8,723 nucleotides of DNA from Fibrobacterales bacterium (GTDB lineage: Bacteria > Fibrobacterota > Fibrobacteria > Fibrobacterales > Fibrobacteraceae): positions 1-8,723 of the forward strand of contig BNUP01000092.1 of assembly GCA_025997455.1 (NCBI GenBank), given 5' to 3'. The position numbers and the translations under genes were made by a program. The notes under the pieces were generated by a model that made no database searches, was not told the origin of the DNA, and worked only from the letters and a program-made list of their open reading frames with translations. This document shows positions 5,369 to 8,723 of the stretch, one piece after another. Within the stretch, counting starts at the first letter, position 1, and each line of letters begins with the position of its first letter.

Positions 5369-5516
5369 GGGAAGGTAGTTAATTCAGTGTAAAGAGTAGA
5401 GAGTAGAGTTGAAAGTGGGGAACTCGGCTGTGCAAATATGGGTATAGGGTGTGGGGTGTGGGGGTTAAAAGTTGAAAGTGTAAAGAGTAAAGAGTAGAGA
5501 GTAAAGTTGAGAGAAG
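5369..5516 (-). repeat. Dispersed mosaic repeat, copy R3, upstream of the Dabb-aroQ-tyrA operon
   Basis: Read on the minus strand, this copy has the same module order as R1: a GCCGAGTTC block (5420-5428), then the 20-bp CTCTACTC tract (5386-5405), then AATTAACTACCTTCCC (5369-5384); the last two are exact copies. Bases 5440-5453 (GGGTATAGGGTGTG) are the exact complement of 7326-7339 in R4. A second low-complexity tract (5471-5510) repeats GTTGAAAGTGTAAAGAGTAAAGAGTAGAGAG. Long open frames through this region, on either side of 5535, are repeat translation and not genes. Confidence 0.8.
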
Positions 5517-5522
5517 GGAATT

Positions 5523-5546
5523 GTAGGGGCGGCATTTATGCCGCCC
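5523..5546. repeat. GTAGGGGCG-type palindrome, copy 2
   Basis: GTAGGGGCGGCATTTATGCCGCCC: arms GGGCGGCAT (5527-5535) and ATGCCGCCC (5538-5546) pair perfectly. It shares its 5' frame with 419-442 and 5552-5574, while the inner arm bases differ in compensating pairs. Confidence 0.75.
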
Positions 5547-5551
5547 TTTCC

Positions 5552-5574
5552 GTAGGGGCGACCACCGGTCGCCC
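5552..5574. repeat. GTAGGGGCG-type palindrome, copy 3
   Basis: Arms GGGCGACC (5556-5563) and GGTCGCCC (5567-5574) surround a three-base loop, after the same GTAGGGGCG opening as copy 2. The two copies are five bases apart, and their inner arm pairs differ while the stems are preserved. Confidence 0.75.
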
Positions 5575-5760
5575 GCCCGCGTGAGAGATAAAAGCGGCAA
5601 CCGAAGGTTATAGCGGATAGCCCGACCCGAAGGGGCACGCCCGTAATTACAAGAAGTAACCTCTATTAACCTCCTAAGAGGTTGGTAGAGGTTACCAAGC
5701 GACATGGGCGAACTGCGTTTTTTATGATGATAATGTCGTCCTGCGGCGAATGCTCGCAGT
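5575..5760. other. Gene-free repeat mosaic with a 40-nt near-perfect hairpin
   Basis: This is part of a 476-base gene-free interval (5365-5840). I see a GC-rich stretch (5580-5640) with AGCGGATAGCCCGACCC, resembling dispersed intergenic repeats, followed by a strong hairpin at 5656-5695. In that hairpin, 18 bases pair with 18 (two G-T pairs) around a CTAA loop, and the arms contain GTAACCTCT and AGAGGTTAC. CGCCC at 5638-5642 and GGGCG at 5705-5709 flank it in inverted orientation. A small stem, CGGCGA/TCGCCG, follows at about 5743-5766. There is no convincing coding frame; the open frame 5379-5705 (minus) is repeat translation. Confidence 0.65.
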
Positions 5761-5771
5761 ATCGCCGTCGT

Positions 5772-5821
5772 CTCTAAAAACTCAAATCTATGGAATTGTG
5801 TTACAAAGAGAGTTTTTAGAG
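5772..5821. repeat. 12-bp inverted repeat beyond the 3' end of nhaD, possible IS-end or MITE remnant
   Basis: CTCTAAAAACTC (5772-5783) and GAGTTTTTAGAG (5810-5821) are perfect inverted arms with a 26-base spacer. The right arm, read on the minus strand, continues as GGGAACCTCTAAAAACTC, which resembles terminal inverted repeats seen in IS5-group elements. It lies 20 bases beyond the nhaD stop codon and could also end nhaD transcription, but the long loop makes it a poor intrinsic terminator. Confidence 0.55.
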
Positions 5822-5840
5822 GTTCCCAAGAATAAACGCC

Positions 5841-7139
5841 TTACAATGCGCCTCTCTGCAACAAATATACCAATGCCCCCGCAACATAGCCTGCAAAAGC
5901 AAGAGGAGTTATGTGTTTCAAATACCAGCCGAAAGACAGTCGTTTGTCGATTCCCATAGCCGCAACGCCTGCGGCAGAACCTATTACAAGCATAGAGCCT
6001 CCGGTGCCGGCACAAAACGCGATAAATTCCCAAAGCAGATGGTCTTGGGGGAAGGTTTGCAAACTATACATTTTCATTGTAGCCGCCACCAAAGGTACAT
6101 TATCCACTATCGCCGAAAGTATGCCAACGGAGAAGGTTATCACCCGAATATCACCTATTGATGTTTCAAGGACTTTTGCCAAATATTCCAATTGCCCCGT
6201 TGCGCCGAGAACGCCGACCGCAAGCAGAATACCCACAAAGAAAAGCAAACTTGAATTATCGACATCTTTAATTACATGGTGCAAAAGGAGTCTGGGAGGA
6301 GTTTTATCTCCGTGCTTGCGTTTTAATATATCGACAACCGCCCACACAATACCGAGTGAAAAGAGCATCGCTATATACGGCGGGACATGGAAAACGGTTT
6401 TAATTATCGGCACCATAAGCAAGCCGCCCAAGCCGAAAGCGAAAAGTGCATTTCGTTCAAAGGCGGTGGGTTTTATCTCCTCAACTTTTGACTGTTGTTC
6501 CGTGCGCGATACCGAGCCTTTCAAAAAGAAAGTCAAAATGACAAGAGGAACGAGGAGTGAAAAAACGCTTGCAAGGAAGGTAGCGTGTATAATTCCGTCG
6601 GCTGAAATTTGCCCGCCAATCCATAACATAGTGGTTGTAACATCACCGATGGGCGACCATGCACCGCCTGCATTCGCCGCAATAATTATCAGTCCCGCAA
6701 AATAGAGACGGGCTGTTTTATCGCTTATCAATTTTCGGCTTAGGGTCACCATCACGATGGTGGTGGTGAGGTTATCTAAAATCGCACTGAAAAAGAAGGC
6801 TATCCACGAGAGCACCCACATAAGCGTTCTGACATTTGCGGTTTCTATTCGATTTGTGATTATTGAAAATCCGTCGTTCTTCTCTATAATTGCGACTATT
6901 GTCATTGCTCCCATTAAAAAGAACAAAATTTGTGCCAATTCGCCAAAACTTTCAAACAGTTGGTGTCCTGTGGCGTGAATTGCCTCTTCGCCTCCCGTTG
7001 CCGCAGAACTGAACCATATCAGCCAAAGCAGCGTTCCAAGAAAAAGCGCGCTTGCGGTTTTGTTAATTTTTAACGGGTGTTCCAAAGCGATGGCGAGGTA
7101 GCCAAGCACAAAAATTATTGCGATAATGGTTAGTGTCAT
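5841..7139 (-). CDS. nhaD: NhaD-type Na+/H+ antiporter
   Basis: This inner-membrane antiporter exchanges cytoplasmic Na+ (or Li+) for H+, supporting salt and alkali tolerance. At 432 aa, highly hydrophobic throughout with about a dozen membrane helices, it fits the NhaD family of the ion transporter superfamily. Family features are ATGGEEAIHATGHQLFESFG (47-66), FLMGAMTIVAIIE (74-86), two related half-repeat motifs SAILDN (118-123) and SAIVDN (342-347), GGAWSPIGDVTTT (158-170) and AGTGGSMLVIGSAAG (377-391). The two Asp-Asn pairs are likely ion-site residues. ATG 7139 is chosen because the extra 15 upstream residues come from the repeat region, although no clear Shine-Dalgarno sequence precedes it. 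It is divergent from ftsH across 243 bases containing repeat R4. Confidence 0.93.
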   Translation of the reverse strand: MTLTIIAIIFVLGYLAIALEHPLKINKTASALFLGTLLWLIWFSSAATGGEEAIHATGHQLFESFGELAQILFFLMGAMTIVAIIEKNDGFSIITNRIETANVRTLMWVLSWIAFFFSAILDNLTTTIVMVTLSRKLISDKTARLYFAGLIIIAANAGGAWSPIGDVTTTMLWIGGQISADGIIHATFLASVFSLLVPLVILTFFLKGSVSRTEQQSKVEEIKPTAFERNALFAFGLGGLLMVPIIKTVFHVPPYIAMLFSLGIVWAVVDILKRKHGDKTPPRLLLHHVIKDVDNSSLLFFVGILLAVGVLGATGQLEYLAKVLETSIGDIRVITFSVGILSAIVDNVPLVAATMKMYSLQTFPQDHLLWEFIAFCAGTGGSMLVIGSAAGVAAMGIDKRLSFGWYLKHITPLAFAGYVAGALVYLLQRGAL

Positions 7140-7179
7140 AGGTTTGGAATGTAGAAAGTTTTTTTTGGGGCGTTCGGCA

Positions 7180-7339
7180 CACACCGCGTTCCCTTGTTAA
7201 ACTCGGCAATGCACGCGGGGGAAGGGGAAATTGAGTGTAAAGTGAAAAGTGTAAAGTTATTACTCTACTCTCTACTCTTTCAACCCTTGCAACGCCGAGT
7301 TCTCCACACCCCACACCCTACACGCCACACCCTATACCC
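7180..7339 (+). repeat. Dispersed mosaic repeat, copy R4, in the nhaD/ftsH divergent region
   Basis: Exact shared modules are 7180-7198 (complement of 3451-3469), 7293-7310 (same as 798-815) and 7326-7339 (complement of 5440-5453), so this copy links all the others. Between them lies the low-complexity tract GTGTAAAGTTATTACTCTACTC...CTTTCAACC (about 7243-7283). It occupies most of the 243-base intergenic region. The sequence on to ftsH, TTTCTACATTACTTCCCTC (7353-7371), resembles the AATTAACTACCTTCCC end of R1 and R3. I could not identify a convincing sigma70 promoter for either gene. Confidence 0.78.
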
Positions 7340-7382
7340 CTGCACTGCAAAGTTTCTACATTACTTCCCTCAAAGAGGATTT

Positions 7383-8723
7383 ATGGAAAAAGACCCGCAA
7401 AAAAACGAGCCGCCAAACAAACCGCACCCGTGGATAAAACCGCTTCAAGGGCAGCAGAAAAAGCCCAAGAATTTTCTTTTTATTGCCGCAATATGCTTAT
7501 TTGCCGTTTTGCTTCTCCGTTTATATTCAAATGACCCTGTTAGAGAGATTTCCCGCACGCAACTTATGGAATGGGTTGCAGACCCCACTAAAAAAATTGA
7601 TTCGCTGAATTTGAAACAAACCGCAGACGGTATAGAGATTTACGGAAAACGACTTTTGTCCGCAGGTGAAAAAGCACAGCCTGCAAAACCGAATTTTTTT
7701 AATAAAGAACAACCTATATCGAATGTTGAATTTTTTCGTGCATATATGCTCTACATTCCCGATTCCATTATAGCGGATTGGGAAGGCAAGGGAAAAGTTG
7801 TGAGCGTTAAACACGATGACGACACTTGGGTCAATAGTTTAATTGCGTTTTTGCCACTGATTTTGATAATGGTATTATTTTGGGTTATTATGGCGAGGCA
7901 GGCGGGAGGCGGACTCGGCGGGCGAGGCTTGTTCGGATTCGGCAAGAGCAAGGCACGGTTGATAAACAACGATAATAATAAAACGACATTCAAAGATGTG
8001 GCGGGTTGCGATGAGGCGAAGGCAGATTTGGAGGAACTGGTTGCATTCTTAAAAGATCCCAAAAAGTTCGATAAATTGGGCGGTCGCATACCCAGAGGCG
8101 TTTTGCTTGTGGGACCTCCGGGCACGGGGAAAACTTTGCTTGCAAGGGCTGTGGCTGGCGAGGCGGAAGTTAATTTTTACAGTATGAGCGGTTCGGATTT
8201 CGTTGAGATGTTTGTGGGCGTGGGTGCGAGCCGCGTTCGTGATTTATTTGAAACGGGAAAACGAAATGCACCTTGTATTTTGTTTATAGATGAAATAGAT
8301 GCGGTTGGCAGGCAGCGAGGTGCGGGTCTCGGCGGCGGGCACGATGAACGGGAGCAAACGCTTAATCAGTTGTTAGTTGAAATGGATGGTTTTTCTCCAA
8401 ATGACGGCGTAATTTTGGTTGCGGCTACAAACCGTCCCGATGTTTTGGATAAGGCGCTTTTGCGACCGGGTCGGTTTGACAGGCAAATTGTGGTCGGTTT
8501 GCCCGATTTGGTTGGGAGAGAGGCGATTTTGCGAGTGCATTTGGAAAAGCGCAAAGTGCCGCTTTCCACCGATGTAGATGTGAGGTCGGTAGCAAAGGGA
8601 ACTCCCGGTCTTGCGGGTGCGGATTTGGAAAATTTGGTGAATGAGGCGGCATTGATGGCGGCAAGATTTGGAAACTCCGCCGTTACCGCACTCGATTTTG
8701 AAGAGGCTCGCGATAAACTTTGG
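7383..8723 (+). CDS. ftsH: FtsH ATP-dependent zinc metalloprotease, N-terminal 447 residues (3' end outside window)
   Basis: FtsH is a hexameric inner-membrane AAA+ protease that degrades misfolded membrane and regulatory proteins. The frame is open from ATG 7383 to the window edge, giving 447 codons. Residues 31-45 form membrane helix 1, about 46-148 a periplasmic domain, about 150-171 helix 2, then a Gly-rich linker. In the AAA module, Walker A is GPPGTGKT (244-251), the pore motif Phe277-Val-Gly279, Walker B ILFIDE (299-304), and the second region of homology ATNRPDVLDKALLRPGRFD carries arginine fingers Arg361 and Arg364. The zinc-binding HExxH and protease domain lie beyond the window. 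The N-terminal part is slightly longer than in E. coli, with a polar, Pro/Lys-rich leader and a periplasmic insert around 93-112. AGAGGA (7374-7379) three bases before the ATG is a close-set ribosome-binding site. Confidence 0.96.
   Translation, partial: MEKDPQKNEPPNKPHPWIKPLQGQQKKPKNFLFIAAICLFAVLLLRLYSNDPVREISRTQLMEWVADPTKKIDSLNLKQTADGIEIYGKRLLSAGEKAQPAKPNFFNKEQPISNVEFFRAYMLYIPDSIIADWEGKGKVVSVKHDDDTWVNSLIAFLPLILIMVLFWVIMARQAGGGLGGRGLFGFGKSKARLINNDNNKTTFKDVAGCDEAKADLEELVAFLKDPKKFDKLGGRIPRGVLLVGPPGTGKTLLARAVAGEAEVNFYSMSGSDFVEMFVGVGASRVRDLFETGKRNAPCILFIDEIDAVGRQRGAGLGGGHDEREQTLNQLLVEMDGFSPNDGVILVAATNRPDVLDKALLRPGRFDRQIVVGLPDLVGREAILRVHLEKRKVPLSTDVDVRSVAKGTPGLAGADLENLVNEAALMAARFGNSAVTALDFEEARDKLW

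Noticed and set aside
5365..5535. N-terminal extension of the Dabb reading frame
   Set aside because: The 57 extra residues come from low-complexity repeat R3; the family N-terminus MIHHLVFW begins at ATG 5364.
5379..5705. 108-codon open frame on the minus strand
   Set aside because: It consists of palindromes and CTCTACTC repeat in translation, with no domain-like sequence.
6404..6411. GCCGATAA on the minus strand inside nhaD
   Set aside because: The matching -35 position reads TGGGCGGC on that strand, and it lies within coding sequence.
5911..6705. Long plus-strand open frame of 264 codons opposite nhaD
   Set aside because: It is the antisense shadow of nhaD, which has clear family motifs and membrane helices; no ribosome-binding site or recognisable family is seen.
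7140..7184. Upstream start for nhaD giving 15 more residues
   Set aside because: The added residues are polar, come from the repeat-flanking region, and would precede the first membrane helix unusually; no ribosome-binding site supports it.
1..8723. tRNA, rRNA, riboswitch or phage attachment site
   Set aside because: No cloverleaf, rRNA core sequence, T-box, purine-riboswitch or recognisable aptamer pattern was seen by eye on either strand; a covariance-model scan would be needed to exclude weak cases.

Overview
This window looks like chromosome from a flagellated Gram-negative bacterium. It carries a near-consensus sigma54 promoter and a consensus sigma28 promoter in front of a FlgM-type anti-sigma factor, a membrane PilZ (c-di-GMP receptor) protein and an NhaD-type Na+/H+ antiporter. 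The phylum cannot be fixed from the sequence. A gut-associated Fibrobacterota- or spirochaete-like lineage is a low-confidence guess, from the PilZ architecture, the PD-(D/E)XK/AAA protein remnant and the dense small repeats.

Layout, left to right. (1) 1-800 is a decayed accessory zone: the 3' end of an IS4/IS1634-type transposase with its YREK signature, a nested hairpin, and a fragment of an AAA-ATPase/PD-(D/E)XK protein truncated at both ends. (2) 798-2841 on the + strand holds a dispersed repeat, a one-cluster [4Fe-4S] ferredoxin, purE behind a tandem array of Shine-Dalgarno-like repeats, and a PilZ gene overlapping the end of purE. (3) 2842-3399 holds tandem sigma54 and sigma28 promoters and flgM. 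(4) 3603-5364 on the - strand is a tight operon read Dabb-domain protein, chorismate mutase, prephenate dehydrogenase (tyrosine pathway). (5) 5365-5840 has no gene and is a mosaic of palindromes and repeats. (6) 5841-7139 on the - strand is nhaD, divergent from ftsH (7383 to the window end, cut before its protease domain) across a repeat-bearing intergenic region.

Two points stand out. First, flgM is preceded by a TGGCAC-N5-TTGCA sigma54 element and, 26 bp further on, a TAAAGTTT-N11-GCCGATAA sigma28 element. This is the wiring expected for early expression followed by sigma28 feedback, and it supports the FlgM call independently of protein similarity. Second, four copies of a mosaic repeat sit in intergenic spaces (about 798-880, 3451-3595, 5369-5516 and 7180-7339). 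They are built from shuffled exact modules of 14-20 bp and low-complexity CTCTACTCTTTACACT tracts. Three of them lie directly upstream of start codons and one lies between convergent genes. Their function is unknown; they are the best candidate here for something undescribed.
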